Shown: piece by piece, positions 11,271 to 24,776 of the stretch
Numbering within the stretch: position 1 is the stretch's first letter
Layout of the letters: each line of letters starts with the position of its first letter
Assembly (NCBI GenBank): GCA_023053545.1
Contig: JAKZAN010000002.1
Coordinates: 3,146,375 to 3,210,374 of the forward strand
From: Lepidurus packardi
Lineage: Eukaryota > Arthropoda > Branchiopoda > Notostraca > Triopsidae
DNA length: 64,000 nt
Direction of reading: 5' to 3'
Position numbers and translations under genes: made by a program
Notes under the pieces: model-generated
What the model saw: only the letters and a program-made list of their open reading frames with translations
Told to the model about the DNA's origin: nothing
The model's database searches: none

Positions 11271-14200
11271 ATGGACGGGTCGAGTGGATTAACGATGCGT
11301 GTTAGATTACGGAAATTAGCCCAAGCGACCACGCTGGTAGTTTTGATTATGTGTGGTACTTTCGCTGTGCTACATATACATAGTTTAACTAGTCCCAACA
11401 CTACTTGGCAAGGTGACAGAACGAGAAATCATCACAATGCGAGTGGAGTGCAGCTCCAGAACTCATGGGCTGTCGTTCCCCGGATTTTAATGACTGGCAA
11501 AGATTATGAATATGAATCCGGAGTTAATGCTAATACGGTGGGAACGGATGATATGGACGCTAATTCCATCAGACACACTTATCAGTATGCTACCGCTACC
11601 GCCAAACCTATCGCTACCTTGGATGATTTATTTATAAGCGTCAAAACAACCAAAAATTACCACCAATTGCGACTTGATGTGATTCTGAAAACTTGGTTCA
11701 CCCTTGCACGTGATCAGGTAAGTTTTTTTTACAAGTCCACAAACAAGCTTGAAAAGATCAATCAAACAGAAAAGTCTTAATAGAAAATGAAACAATAATA
11801 TACAAATCACAAACCAAAAGGGACGAAAGCTTAATAAGGGGGAAAAATAATTAACCACCAAATTAAAATTGGAAACAAGGGAACATGGATATAGTAATAC
11901 TGCGCTGAGTAATCTTTTTCTTGAAATTGCCGTCTGTAGGGGTTCTTAATACGACTTTCTAATTTGGCTTGTAAAGAATGCAATTCCCGTTAGACAAGCT
12001 CCACAGCTGCTTTTTGTTACTCATGATGCAAGTCTTGCAATGTTCTTTATAACAGTCGTAAGAAGCTGGGAACAAACCACGAAAAAGGATTAAAGTGCCC
12101 AATCTCATTAGAAAGCCTTCTTGTCATTTACCAGGTTATTATCATACTTAAAAAGAGTCTTACAGTAATACATTCTTGCCGTTTCAAGAAAATTGGATAA
12201 TTTGAAAACATATGCAGACAGACAGTCTTACTGTAGGAGATTGAACGACAGAATTGGATAGTTAATGAAAAAATCCTAAATGTCGGAATTTTGCTTACCG
12301 TTTACTGAAAATTAAACCACCAAGAAATCGTCATAAGGTGAAAAAAACATGCATTTGCAGATTTAGTTTATATTTAAACTCGACACAACTTTATTAACGT
12401 TCAGTTGTTAGTGTAGGAAAAACGCTAAAGGTTTTCTATGCAGCGTGGGTGGATCGAACATTCTTGCTTGGGTGTTAGAAGAAGGTTATTTTGGGGTTTT
12501 AGTCCAGTGAAGATTCACTGACCAAGAAGCAAAAGATTGAAGAAACACCTGTCTTCGATTTTAGGCCTGCTTTGTAAGGTTCTATAAATGAAAAGGTAGG
12601 ACCGACCCTCCAAATTCTCAAACTTGACCAGAAATTCTATTGTATTGTCGCAGGCTCTTAGCTGCAGGAGTTTTTCAATTGAAGGGAGGGCCAAGTTCAT
12701 TCCTTTTCTCGAAATGACTTGGTTGTATTCTGTGTCAGCATTGTGCTGTTTGACCACTACCAATCTTAGGAAATTGCGTTACTTTGAAAAGTAAGAAAGC
12801 AGTGGGGCTTGCTCCAACCTCGACGAGGCCCCCAAATTGAGACTTTTATATAGAGTTTCCTGTATTTCTTATGTATATATTGTGAGATTGTAGAGGGAGT
12901 GCGGGTGAAATTTGTAAGGGAGAGTCAGACAAGGAAATAAGAGAAAAATGTCGAGTCAGGACCTTCAGACAAGGAAACCTGTCATTGGCACTATTCAAAA
13001 GTCCTTTCAAATCGCATTTTGGGGTCTTTTTGGGTTATTAAAATTGCACTAGCCTACGGAGGTTCCTTTTGTTGAAGTCGGAGGAGGCGTGGTTTAGGCT
13101 TTCTATCTTGTCTGCTTCGTCTTTGGCGCTTGCCAAGAGGGTTTGGGAGACCCTAACATTGACAGAAACCAGCAGTCAAGAAGATGACCTAGGCAGAATG
13201 TCTAAATGGGTCTCAAGAGCCGAAAAATCTCGAGAAGGCTCTTGTTATTAGAGCCTCATGCCGACAGAACAGCATGAAATCGGGAGAAAAACAATCCCCA
13301 ACACTCAACGGTCACTTTAAATTGAATTATGACTCAACTATGAATTTTGCGCGAGCAAGGCAGATGGCGTACAAAATCTTGGTTGATGAGGCACAGTTAG
13401 TGTTGCGTTTTATGGTGTTTACGAGGTTTAGGCGATTTGACTTTTCCTTAGCCCAAGTTTTATGTCATTTTATGGCCTTTTTACCCATCTGGAACTGAAA
13501 TAGGAAGCTTTTGGATTAGCTCGAGAAGGAAGAAATAGGAGTACGAAGGAACTTTCGGGGAGCTAAGGAACGAGACGAACGTGGTAAAAACGATTCAATA
13601 TCACGTTGTTAAAACGCGTCTAGCCACTTTGCTGCTGTCCAAGAAAGTCCGAATACACCCTCATCTCGGCAAACCAAACGCCTATTGAAGGGGGGCTTTA
13701 AGGGTGTAAGGGAGCTATTCACGGTTAGGCTTCATTGTTGGAACCAAAAAGGGGCTTCGCAATAGTTTTGCATATCACCCTCGCCTCCTTTTCGGCCTTT
13801 GTGTTACATCATGGGAAAATTGGGGGATAGTTAGGGTTTGGCGAAGCAGCATCCCACACATGAACACACATATGAAGCGTATGTTCCTTGTTACAACAAT
13901 ACGACTGGTAAGGGGTCAAGTGCCACAAGCAAGAGAACAAGGTTTTGGTGGGGTCCCGAAAGGAAAATAAAGCTATAAAAAACCTACGTAACAAAAGAAA
14001 AGAGGCAGTAAGAGATACAGGCTTATATTCGAATGAATCCACCCTCATCTCCCTTGGGGGACCGTTTTCTGTCACTTTCCCAGGCTGCTGAAATGTAAAA
14101 CGTGTGTCAACGTCATGGAGACGTATGTCAGGCAGGGAAATAGATGCTGTACGCTCGAGTTTCACGTCAAGCCTACTGTCTTTTTGAATTTAAAGAGTAT

Positions 14201-17200
14201 TTATGTTTCCGATTTTTTCCTGACATTTTTTTAAATATCAGTTTGCCTTCTCGCTTTTCTGTAATTGTGGAGGAAATTTCCTTCAAATTTTATTATGCAA
14301 CTACAATGGAAAGCAACATGAAAAATGGGTTAACACAAGATGATATTCTGATCCGGACAAAATACTATGTAATTTGGTACATTTGTTTTCTTTTAACGTG
14401 AAACAAAAATAGCGTTAAAAAATTTCGCCTCTCGGAAGAACGACAAAATAGTTTTGTTGCGACAAAGTACTTTTGTCTTCTTCAACCGTCTCCCTATGCT
14501 AATGTGAAGGGGTTGTAGAGCCATGGCAACATTTCTGACTTTTTCAAATTGTTTGCTTCCTTGCCCCAACAGTCTATGGGCAGTCTTACATTTTTATTTA
14601 CAGTCTGTTCAAAATGTTTTCAAATGTATTATTTGTGCTTTAAAATGTATAGACTGTAAATGTACGACTATGAACTTGAATATTAACTCATTTACCACGA
14701 CATTGAAAACGTCGGTGATTTTTTTGGCATATAAGTTTTAGCACGAAGGTCTTTTAACACGAAGAAAATATTTCGGACCCCACGGTTTCATGTTAAGCGG
14801 CTTCCACTGTACGTAACTGCATATTCTTTCATTTTTCCTTAATTATTAAAGAGTTTCGTTTATTTATTTTTGCAGTTTTTTACTTTAAAGTGACTTTGGT
14901 TACAAGTTTGTATACTACGTTTTGCCGTTGGGTTCTGAAGTGACTCTGTAGTAGAAACTCTTTGAAGTTCGACACAAGTTTCAAGTTTCACTTAGGAGGT
15001 CAAGTATTTACTGGTTATTACCCTGAAGTTGGGAATTGGAGTAAAGGAAAGGGTCGAAGGGGGGGTCAAATGAGTTTTGCAGAATAGTGTCGAATGCGTC
15101 ATTAAGAATGTACGACTAACTTTTCTAACCTTCTAAAACTTGAACGGCTTAAAAATGGTGGATGATAAATATCTAAGACATGTAATGTGACACGTTTTCA
15201 GTCACCCCATCACATCACCCAACCCTAGAGTGTTGGGTTTTGAGTGAATAGTGGGGGAATAACAAATAAAACATAGGGGGAGTTGTGTTTACCAAAACCA
15301 TTTGGCTTTACGCTCGTACATTTGCTTTTTTTTATGTCAAGTCTAGGGCGTTAAATAGCAGATTCCTCTTTCTCCCTTTTGTAGGGGGAAGGAGTGGGGC
15401 AAGGGGAGAATTGATATTCTCATATTTTCAAGTAGCAAAAAGCGTGAATTAGGAGAAAAAATTTTCAAGTAATGTTTTTTGGGAGGATGTGAACACATGT
15501 GTATGCTAGTTTCCCACGACTTTGTTGGGACAGAAACTTATATTAATTTTCATATTTTTTTTTATTCTTAACAGACGTGGTTCTTCACAGATGCGGAAGA
15601 CGAAGAGTTTGAAGAGAAAACACATGGCCATCTCATCAACACAAACTGTTCCTCTTCACATAATAGGTAAACATAAATGTTAACTTTGGAACTTTAATTA
15701 CTTATTTTGATGTTTTAAAATAATGTAGTCTTTGAGATTAATTAGTATATAGTACATCTTGAGTGTCTGAGAATTCTGGTATATTTTTGGTTTATTACAG
15801 AATATAGCTATTTTTATAGGGATATAACGAAGTTTGGGAAGGACCTTAAATGTATTGAACATGTAGTGTTTAAAACTTATTTTAAATAGCCTTAGAATTG
15901 CAAAAGCAAATTATAAAATAGTTTAACTTTCTTCTGCATGACTTAAGCTTTCGTTTAAGCACAACATGTTTTATTGTTCCATTTTTGCAAGGTTTGTTTT
16001 TTACAATTTCCCGCAAAATTTGCAGTGCAGGTTTCGTTAAGTAATTACACAGGAATTTTTTGTTGCTGTTATTTCTTTAAACAAGGTAAACTAGATTGTA
16101 GGAAAGCTAAAGACTATGTTTTGCATAACAATGTTCTATTGTTTACATTCTTGCATTTGGTTTGTAGTAACTATACCCTTTAAGAAAGTTCGTTCGTGGG
16201 AGTTTCATTAGTGAATTAGCCATAGACTGCACCGTCAATATTTTATCAAAAGTAGGTTGTAGTACGTAAGCTAACTTTCGATTTAAGCACGAGATATAAC
16301 ATTGCATTTTCGTAATATTTGATCGTAATGTAATTTGGTTTTGAAGGTGACCCAAGTCACATGGCGCGTTCTTTTTTATGTAGTGTATGTAATAAACGAC
16401 AAGGGATCGGTTACAGGAAGACAGAGAGCGGAGAAACACTTTATGGGCCTTAAACTTGGTCCGCTAAAAGAAAACCGTGGTCAAAGGTCAACGCCAACGA
16501 GCTATTGGTAGCGTGGCGATGGTCGTTGACGATAAGACTTGTCAAGAACATTTTTGGTGTATGCCAAGCCCATGAATCCGATCCTTTGTCACACCTTTTC
16601 GTATTTCCCCTATGTGACAGTTTTGGGAAACGGAAATTAACTGCTTGTGTTTTTTTCTTCTTTCTTTTTAAATAGGAAAGCCTTGTGCTGCAAAATGGCC
16701 GTCGAGTTTGACACCTTCCTGGAGAGCAATAAACGGTAAGTTGGGGAGAAGTTTCCTGGACAACTCGCACAACATCCTTGGAATGTGTCACTAAACATAC
16801 GTGTCAACATTGGCTTCACAAGTGCAGAAGTTGTAAAAGTTCTGGTTCATTTCAAAGACATAAAAAATTGCCGACTCATTCTACCACCAAACTGAGAAAA
16901 CTTGCAAGCTATAATCCGTCACTTCCTGGAGCTTTTTCATTGTTGCTTTACCAATGTAAGGAGACACGGATAAAGTAATATTTCACCTTCAAGTGAGAAA
17001 TTACGCCTTAAAAAGGGCAAAGGTACTATAGACCTTAAATCTGAAGAAATTTCTATTCACAAAACGAGTCAAAACCGCGTATTTGTATTCCAGACACGTA
17101 ATAGTCATTTGAGGGAGTAAAATGCTGGATCAGAAATTAATGGGCGTGCTGCTGGTTTTTATATGCTTCTTTTTAATGTAAGGTTTCTATAATTTTGGGT

Positions 17201-20200
17201 AGGAACTACATTGGGTTTAGAATTTCGTGGAGGTAACAACATTGAAACAATAGAAGTTCGTGATGGATTTATAGAGAGCAGCTTATTTTGGCTAAGATTT
17301 TCAGGGGGATTTTTGGGAGAGACGGAGGACTTATTATACGGTTTGGAAGGGATTGAAACGCATTGGACGTTAATAAGAGTTCTTGGGTGAGGATAAATCC
17401 TTTTTATCACGACGGACGATCAAGTCGACCCCTGGTGTTTGCTTGTCCTAGAGCTCTTGCCTGGTCCTCATCCCTTAAAATACCTTCCACAGCTTTTGTT
17501 AACGTTTGGTACGAAGTATAAAAGATAAAGGGTTTATCTGCCAGCTAGAGGCTCTTTTTATTTAACAATAAGGAGAAGGAAAAGAGGGAGGACAGGTGAC
17601 CAAAATCCTGGAGGAATGTTTCAAGTACCCGCAGATTTTGACTACGGCTTATTGATTGCCCCTGCTGCATAAATAATAACTAACCAACTCCGCCTTTGCT
17701 GTGTCGGGTTTGAAGCCGTAAGCCGTCCAGTTAGTCTTATCGGGAGCCTTCGGAAATCGAACGTTTTCACAACTTCTAAAGCCTCAGCTATATGTTGCCC
17801 CCTAACGCTGAGACATTTCGAAGGCTTCTTGGCTCCTGTATCATATAGTTAGCCTTGTAAGATTGTCTGGTGTTTGTTCAGGTTCGATTTGAGAGATTCA
17901 CGGTTGAAAGCTTGTCATTGATTGTGCTCATGTAGTTAGTCATGGACTTTTTAAAAAAAAAAAACTTTTTTCCAAATCAGTTCGGATTCTAAGTTTACAA
18001 GTTTCCGCTTTTGAATAATTTTTTTTTTCAGATTCCACACTTAGTATTGAAGAACATAAATTTTTTAGGAACTCTGCGGACTCTTCAAGTCTTAGTTTTC
18101 ATGGTAGAAAGTTTTCGTTTTGGTTCAGAGTTTCCGTCCTTCGTTGAACAACTTCTTTTTACAGACTTCATTCTTGAAGGTAATCTATGTTTTCAAAGAG
18201 CATTGAAAAAAATTTTCTAACTAGGTAATTGGGTTAGTAATAATTAAAAGTTTCTCATTGTTAGCTCTATCTCCAGTATCTCCAGTTGTATATCTTCAGC
18301 GTTACGAACCTTTTGTGCCTTATTTCGTGATTAATGAAAAGAGTATGGAACCAATCCTGTTTTGTAGTTTTTAATTGCTATCTTTTTGTAAGTTAGTTGT
18401 TGCGAAGCCTTTACAAAGTTTGCATTAATTTCTTATTCTATTGCTCTAGATGGTTTTGTCACTTCGATGACGACAATTACGTGAACGTGCCCCAACTGGT
18501 TCGCTTGCTACAGAACTACAATTGGCAAGAAGATTGGTACTTGGGTAAACCCAGCATTCGTGCTCCATTGGAGATCCTTAACCGTGACGATTCCTCCGTA
18601 AGTTAACACATCAATTTCTAATAGCTTAGACCTTAATATAGACCTGATAGCCATCTCTTAGCGCCGCCATTTTGTTTAGGCCTTTTTGAAGTGTACGGTA
18701 ATTTGCGCAAAAAGGTTTGAAGCGTGACAAATTGATAATGGCTCCAAGAAGAAGAGCCACGTTTCCATTTGAGGTCTGAAGGCCCTCTGTTCTATATCCT
18801 ATTCAAGTGTCCCCCCAAAACTCCGCTGTCTTTTGATCTTTTACAATTCAGGAGCTCTTTATGTAAGGCAGGAACAAGGAAAGGGCCCACCTCGATGTTC
18901 ACGGCATCTCTTTTGTACTAAACCCCTCTAAAGCACTTTTTTTCCTTACTCCTAGAGCTGAAAAAATGGTCATCGTGCAATGGCAACTCGAAGAATTCCC
19001 TTTCTTTACGCTTGTGTACTCTTGCAAGGCACATTGCTACATGTAGAAAAACTTCAAAGACATTGGGGTCCATGGTAATGATGTGGCTTTTAGATCTGTG
19101 GGTGGCGATAAGACCTACAGGGAACACGACGTCGTTGGCTACCTATTACCTTTACCATCCACGTCCAGTTGCAAGTCTCTTGGTGCCCAGTAATTATAAT
19201 TTGAGGCGTAAAGTACGGAAAAGCCATTTTAACAGGTTGCGCTGCGCTGTGCGACTCACCATATGACCGCAAACCAAGGCTTGAAATGTAACTTTTTAGT
19301 CTTGTTCCGTGGCTCTTTACGATTCCGAGAGAGTCGAATCGTTAGCGAGACAATTACAACAGATTAGGTGTGTTTAATTTCACGTGGGCTCGGTACTCGG
19401 CTGTTTTTCGGTACCTGCATTTCGTGTTGACCTAATCGTCGTGCTTTAGACAACATCTTTTGTCGTTACCTGTTTTTTTTTCTCATGAACTTTTTTTTTA
19501 GCTTATGTAAGCTACTCTCTAATTAAAACCGGACTTGGACCCTACTTAGTCGCGTGGAAGAAATTTAGAATGTTGCTTCTACTCTTATGATAAGGAATCG
19601 CACCACTTTGCCATGTCCATGTTTAGGCAGACATGAAGCCGACCAAACAATTTGAGTTTTTCGTTTGATGGTGACGGCATTTCTCGATGTCTTGACTGGA
19701 ATCGTGCACCTGCTCGTGCTAGTCACCTTGCTTTTTACTTATAGCTATTTGCATATTGTCAAGGCGCGTAAGATTTTGTTTTATTTTTTTAAAGTGCTTG
19801 GTGACAACTCCATGAATCCGGCAAAACCGTTGGGTCACGTGGAGCGTGGCGCGGGAAATTTAAAAGCTGGAGAAACGTTCGGCGGTAAAGCTGACGTTGC
19901 GCGTTGAACAGGAAGCGTGCTTTTAGGTTGTCTTTTATGCTACAGAAATGAAAATTGGATATGCCGGCATGGTGTTTGACTTGCAAACGTTTGAAAAGCA
20001 GCATACTTTTAGACTGCGGGACACACACGGCTTTTTTTGTAGTCTCTTGAAACTTTTTTTTATAGTGTTGTGGGTTCTATAGCCTTGGGAAGCGAAGCGG
20101 GAAAAGGTTGCTTTGTGTTGTCCCCTTGAAAGTGGCACCTGCACACGCGAGGGTCATCCGGAAACCTGTGCCAAGCCGTACTGTAATCTAAAAACCTCTC

Positions 20201-22700
20201 CGAAATTTCAGGTGTCTTGTCTGGACTTGGAAAGGTTTTTGCCTCGTTTACCAGCTGCTGCTTCCTAAGATGCTGAGGCTCACCGTAATTGGACGGCAGG
20301 ATGTACACCTATATGTTTATAGACTCTCTAAATAGAAGTTGTAATATTATTCAGACATCAAGTACGGCTTTCTGAGCGATTGTTGTGAAAGGTTAGAGTA
20401 TTGAGGGTTCTAACCTATCGAAATCTAAACTTTAATTTTACTTTTAGTTGGGTTGAATTGTAAATATTGCTTCCAATTAAAAACTTTGACCTTTTAAGAA
20501 CTAAAACTTGGATTTTACTAGAAGCTTAAAGGTTTAAATTAGAGGAGCGTTAATTGAAATGAGTTGTAAGAAAGACTTGACATGTTTGTCGAGAGAAAAA
20601 GATAAGAATTTGAGATTTACATATCTGTCTGTTGCATTTTGGTGTTATGGACCTGAATTGGGTTCGTAATTTAAAACCGGTTTACTTGTCTGCTTGACAA
20701 CTTAAAAGTAGGAGATTAGTTGGGGAAAATGGTGGCACATCAACGAAATTAAGGACATTCTATTTTCAGTACAAAAAAAATCAAAAGCTAGTTTAAACTC
20801 TATGGAATTGAGGGTTCTAATCTTTATGTGTTTTCTCTTATGCAGCAGCAAAAACTGACGACGTTTTGGTTCGCAACTGGAGGGGCTGGCTTTTGTATCA
20901 GTCGATCTTTAGCGCTCAAGATGATGCCGATTGCCAGGTAAACGTTTGTTAATTTTTCCGAAATTTGAGCATGATTGGTTATTTACAGCCATAAAACTGT
21001 ATCTTGATAACCTCATAATTCCTGGCACTATAAAAGCATTCTTTAAGATGCATAGAAGATTATTTCTTTCCCCCTAGCGCTCCGTCAATTTTTATTGTAG
21101 CCGTAATGACGGAGGATGTATTTCCGTTTTCTACCCAAAAGCGGTCTTTTGTGTCCAACCCTCCAACAACCCCTTTTTCACTTGCATAAAAGGGTTTTGG
21201 GAGGGTCTTTGTAGCATCCAAATGATGCACAAAATATGCTCTGCTTTCTTACAATACTATTTTTTCTAACTTGTCTTGTATTTACTAGTGGCGGCAAGTT
21301 TATCAGCATTGGGGAGAAGATTCGGTTGCCTGATGACGTCACTATGGGCTATGTAATTGGTAAGCGTGCCCTCAGTTTCCGTTAGGATTTCTAAATACGG
21401 GGGAAAAAATAACATCTATTTTTCATTGTTATAGAACACGTGTTAGGCAAGCGGCTGACGGTGGTAGAAGAATTCCATTCGCATTTGGAGCCGATGAGAT
21501 TTCTCAAACCTGAAGAACTTGCTAATCAGGTATACAAGGTCGTTTTCTTTCCCTAAGATTGTTCCTTCTTGTTGTTAAAGTTTCGAGATTTCCAGAGTCT
21601 AGGAGGGTTCGAGAAAGATTGGCATTAATGTGGCACGTTAAGGAGCCAAAGACCTGTTTGCGATCAAAATCGTTAAGCAGAGACTTGAATGCATCGTTAG
21701 CTGTAGCTTAGAAGCCCTGCAAAGCTTGCAAAGCCATCCAGTAGGTTATTAAACTATCCTTAAAGCTAGAAGGAGCTGCTTGCGGTACTAGAACGTGTCC
21801 CTCTTATCAGTTACAGTCAGTACAAGCTTTCCAAAACTTCCGAAGGCATTGTTGTGGTAGAAAAGGTTTTGAGTTAATGACCCAAAACGATGGCTGACCG
21901 ATAGTAACATTAGCGTCCAAGGAAAACAGCCTCAGACTGTATGATTAATCCCTTTATGAACCCGCACAGGAGAAGATCCTTCAGCTTGTCAGATTTTAGA
22001 GGTGATGGATGGCGAAAAGGGGACCTTATCCCTCTAACCACGCCTATCACAGTGCTCCGAATTTGACAAGACAGTGCGGAAGACGCTCCGTGAGGCGTTT
22101 CGAATGAAAGAAGATGATAGCCTAGAAAGTTTCAAACCGAAAAATGTAGAGTTTGGTTAGGCTGGCATTTCATTTGGCCCTTGCACGATTTTAATTAACG
22201 TAGGGGACTGTAATGAGACATTGAAAGCAGCCTCCGCCAGCGATTCAATCTGTTCCGCCCAAGCAGGGGGTCGGGGAGGTTTTCATCTACTTGAGCTATT
22301 ATGATCGCCTTCAAGGTCTTTTCAGTTTGTTTTTTTTGTTGTTGATTTTTTAAATAAAAAGATAAAATTGCCAGATGTTGCCAAGATGCCTGTCGTTTTT
22401 AGCCTACAGATGCGCTTGTGATTAAAGAATGGGTTAATTACACTTCTTTAATGTTGAATTTGTCTGTTTTTTTTTCTTTATAGGTTTCCTTCAGCTATTC
22501 CAAGTATGGGCAAGAAATGAACGTGGTACGAGTAGAAGGATTCGATGAACGATTGGATAGTACTAGGTAATATAAACTAAATAAATTCTTGTTAAGTTGG
22601 TAGCAGTTTTCTCATGGATTGTTGCTACTTTGTATATTTTTCTAGATTTCTATCGCTGCACTGTCTGCTGTTTCCCAACTTCAGTTTTTGTCCCCGGTAA
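11271..22700 (+). CDS. fng: Fringe, O-fucosylpeptide 3-beta-N-acetylglucosaminyltransferase
   Basis: Nine exons: 11271-11717, 15575-15666, 16676-16735, 18450-18597, 20846-20937, 21289-21359, 21435-21529, 22484-22566, 22646-22700; 380 residues, all phases consistent. Residues 17-37 are a hydrophobic type II Golgi signal anchor ([17 protein letters not shown]). The catalytic metal-binding DDD lies in [11 protein letters not shown] (about residues 207-209), followed by [11 protein letters not shown] and [14 protein letters not shown]. Known role: extends O-fucose on Notch EGF repeats in the Golgi and so tunes Delta versus Serrate/Jagged signalling. The last exon ([17 protein letters not shown]) aligns with the family end FRSIHCHLYPDTPWCPR but is diverged, keeping both cysteines. 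Exon 5 could start at 20846 or 20849 because of a CAGCAG acceptor. Introns are very long compared with neighbouring genes. Confidence 0.93.
11718..15574 (+). other. Fringe intron 1 (3.86 kb)
   Basis: This is the longest intron in the window. Open frames inside it (for example 13809-14165 on the minus strand) resemble no family, and no transposon ends were recognised. It may hold regulatory elements, but I see no specific motif. Confidence 0.5.
15667..20845 (+). other. Fringe introns 2-4 (1.0, 1.7 and 2.2 kb)
   Basis: Three further long introns: 15667-16675, 16736-18449 and 18598-20845. Some patches look richer in G+C than the surrounding AT-rich introns, which could mean old repeats, but I recognised no family. 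The only coding sequence is exons 3 and 4. Confidence 0.45.
21530..22483 (+). other. Fringe intron 7
   Basis: This 954-base intron contains no recognisable gene, RNA or repeat. Confidence 0.45.
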
Positions 22701-23858
22701 CCAAAGAACCCGGATGCAAAATTATACGGAGTTGTCGTGGTTCTCTTTTTTTGGTCAAGAAGAGTTAGACTTTGTCAACAAAAGCAAAGAAACGCGAATA
22801 ATTCTGATCTGGCTGTGATAACATTACGAAGCGGAATTTTGCAGAGGACAATTAAGACAGATTGAATTGCCAAAGCCTAACTAACTCTGTATGCTAACAT
22901 GAACCCCTTTTCTTATTGTCATTTTTGTTTTAAAAAGAAAGCCTGGTCTTCCAACAAAGTTTTTTAAAATCATGGATTACATAGCCATGTTCATACGTGC
23001 CATTATGGAAATAGTTTTATTAGTTTATGCAAACCTTCAGGTGTTTTTTTTTAAATGCTATACGAGAAGGTTTCATGTATATTTTGTACAGCAAAGGCAA
23101 ATGTTGCCTGGGATTTTTAGTTTCTGGCCGAAATAAAGGCGTAACTTGATAGAATCGTTATCTCGCATTATTGTGACCAATTTTCTCAATCCAAATGAGT
23201 ATTTAGTTACTGTCCAGAATTAATTTTGGAACTTCCAGACATGCGGTTGACGGAAATATTCGCTGCAAAAGGCGGGAAGGAAGTTCAGGCATTAGCCGCT
23301 ATTGTTTCAGCGCCGAAGAGTAGACACTTCAGAAAGAAGGTTGTTATGCATTCCATCTCCTTGCCAATCACGTTCCCTTTTTTGTAATCCGTCTTGGAAA
23401 CCGAAGCAGCAGGTGGTGGAGGTCAAGTTTTGTGTCAAATATTTGTTCGCTAGGTAAGAAAAACCTTCGATCGGCAGGAGCTTGGTAGTGATTATTAAGA
23501 TACCCTGGTGCCCCTTATTTACATAAATGAGCGGGCGTGGTTCTTTTTATATCAGCCATGCCATCACAATTACCTGTATAGCTCTAAGGAAAAGCAGGTG
23601 GCTTGTTCGTTCTAGCTAAAAGGGGCTTGTACCGGGTTTATTGCGTCTACGTCTACCTGGCATGCACGGTCTCCTGGTGGTAAGCCTTTTCATTCTTCTT
23701 TATAAAGTAGAAGGGGGTACTTATAAATAGGTCAGTTTCGCCTTGAGCTGTGGTTGAATGAGTTAGTCACCCAAGCTTTTATTATAATTGTGTCATTTTT
23801 ATTCTTTATATATCGACATTCTTTTGCTTTTCTCTTTTTTGCACAGTAAACGTCAGAA
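22701..23858. other. Fringe-PSPH intergenic region
   Basis: This is fringe 3' UTR with an AATAAA at 23132-23137, followed by the PSPH upstream region. A GCACAG acceptor-like site at 23841-23846, just before the PSPH ATG, suggests a non-coding first PSPH exon upstream. I could not place that exon. Confidence 0.45.
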
Positions 23859-24776
23859 ATGGAAAGAAAGCAGAACAAGGAACAAATTGGGCAAATTTGG
23901 CGCTTAGCAGATGCTGTTTGTTTTGATGTAGACTCCACAGTTTGTACCGGCGAAGGGTTGGATGATCTGGCTGAGTTCTGTGGCAAAGGAGAACAAATAA
24001 AGCAAATGTAAAGTAATTCCGAAATGTATTACATCAGAACGTTATTAGCTAAAATTGCATGACGTAATGAATGACTCTTAATTAGACAGGACTGCACAAG
24101 CAATGGGCGGGGCTATGGAATTTCGGGAAGCTTTATTAATACGTTTGGAGATACTACGCCCTAGTTTGGACCAAGTTCATGAGTTTCTGCGGCAAAAGCC
24201 ACCACAACTTACGCCAGGTATAAGGTAGTACACATATTTTTAAAACCTCTTTCCTAAAAAAAAGATCGTAAGTATTAACTTATCATGTCCCCAAAAAAAC
24301 TAGCGAGTTGTTTATGACATTACGAGCCAAGGGAGTCACGCCTTATTTAGTATCCGGTGGGTTTGATTGCATTATCGAGCCTGTGGCCAATCAACTAGGT
24401 GTACCTTTACATCACGTGTTCGCCAACAAACTCCTTTTTTCATCAGAAGGTATTAAACAAATTTAACCTATGTGGTCCGGGACTTTTTAGTGGATACTTT
24501 TTCATCTTGGTAGGTGCATACCAAGGATTTGATGAAACGCAGCCTACCTCCAGATCAGGAGGGAAACGTGCTGTGATAGAGCTTCTCAAGGATTTCCCAT
24601 ACGGTCACAAGCAAATTGTTATGATAGGGGATGGAGCTACGGATTTGGAAGCGTGTCCGCCTGCTGATGCGTTTATTGGCTTTGGCGGCAACATTGTAAG
24701 AGAAAGTGTTCGCCAGCAAAGTGGTTGGTTTATAACACATTTCCAAGAATTAATCACTGCCTTAGAATCGCCTTAA
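23859..24776 (+). CDS. PSPH: Phosphoserine phosphatase
   Basis: Four exons (23859-24007, 24090-24224, 24304-24449, 24514-24776) give 230 residues (human 225). The HAD nucleophile motif is DVDST at residues 23-27. Further family blocks are MTAQAMGGAMEFREAL, KPPQLTPGI, TPYLVSGGFDCIIEPVA and GFDETQPTSRSGGK, with the metal-binding IGDGATDLEACPPADAF near the end. It carries out the last step of the phosphorylated serine pathway, converting phosphoserine to L-serine and phosphate in the cytosol. Exon 2 uses the second of two nearby acceptors (cag at 24089), which gives the family sequence and the correct phase. The preceding pathway enzyme, PSAT1, lies about 13 kb downstream on the same strand. Confidence 0.95.

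Noticed and set aside
13809-14165. Open frame on the minus strand within fringe intron 1
   Set aside because: It resembles no family, has no supporting splice or poly(A) features and lies inside a well-defined intron.
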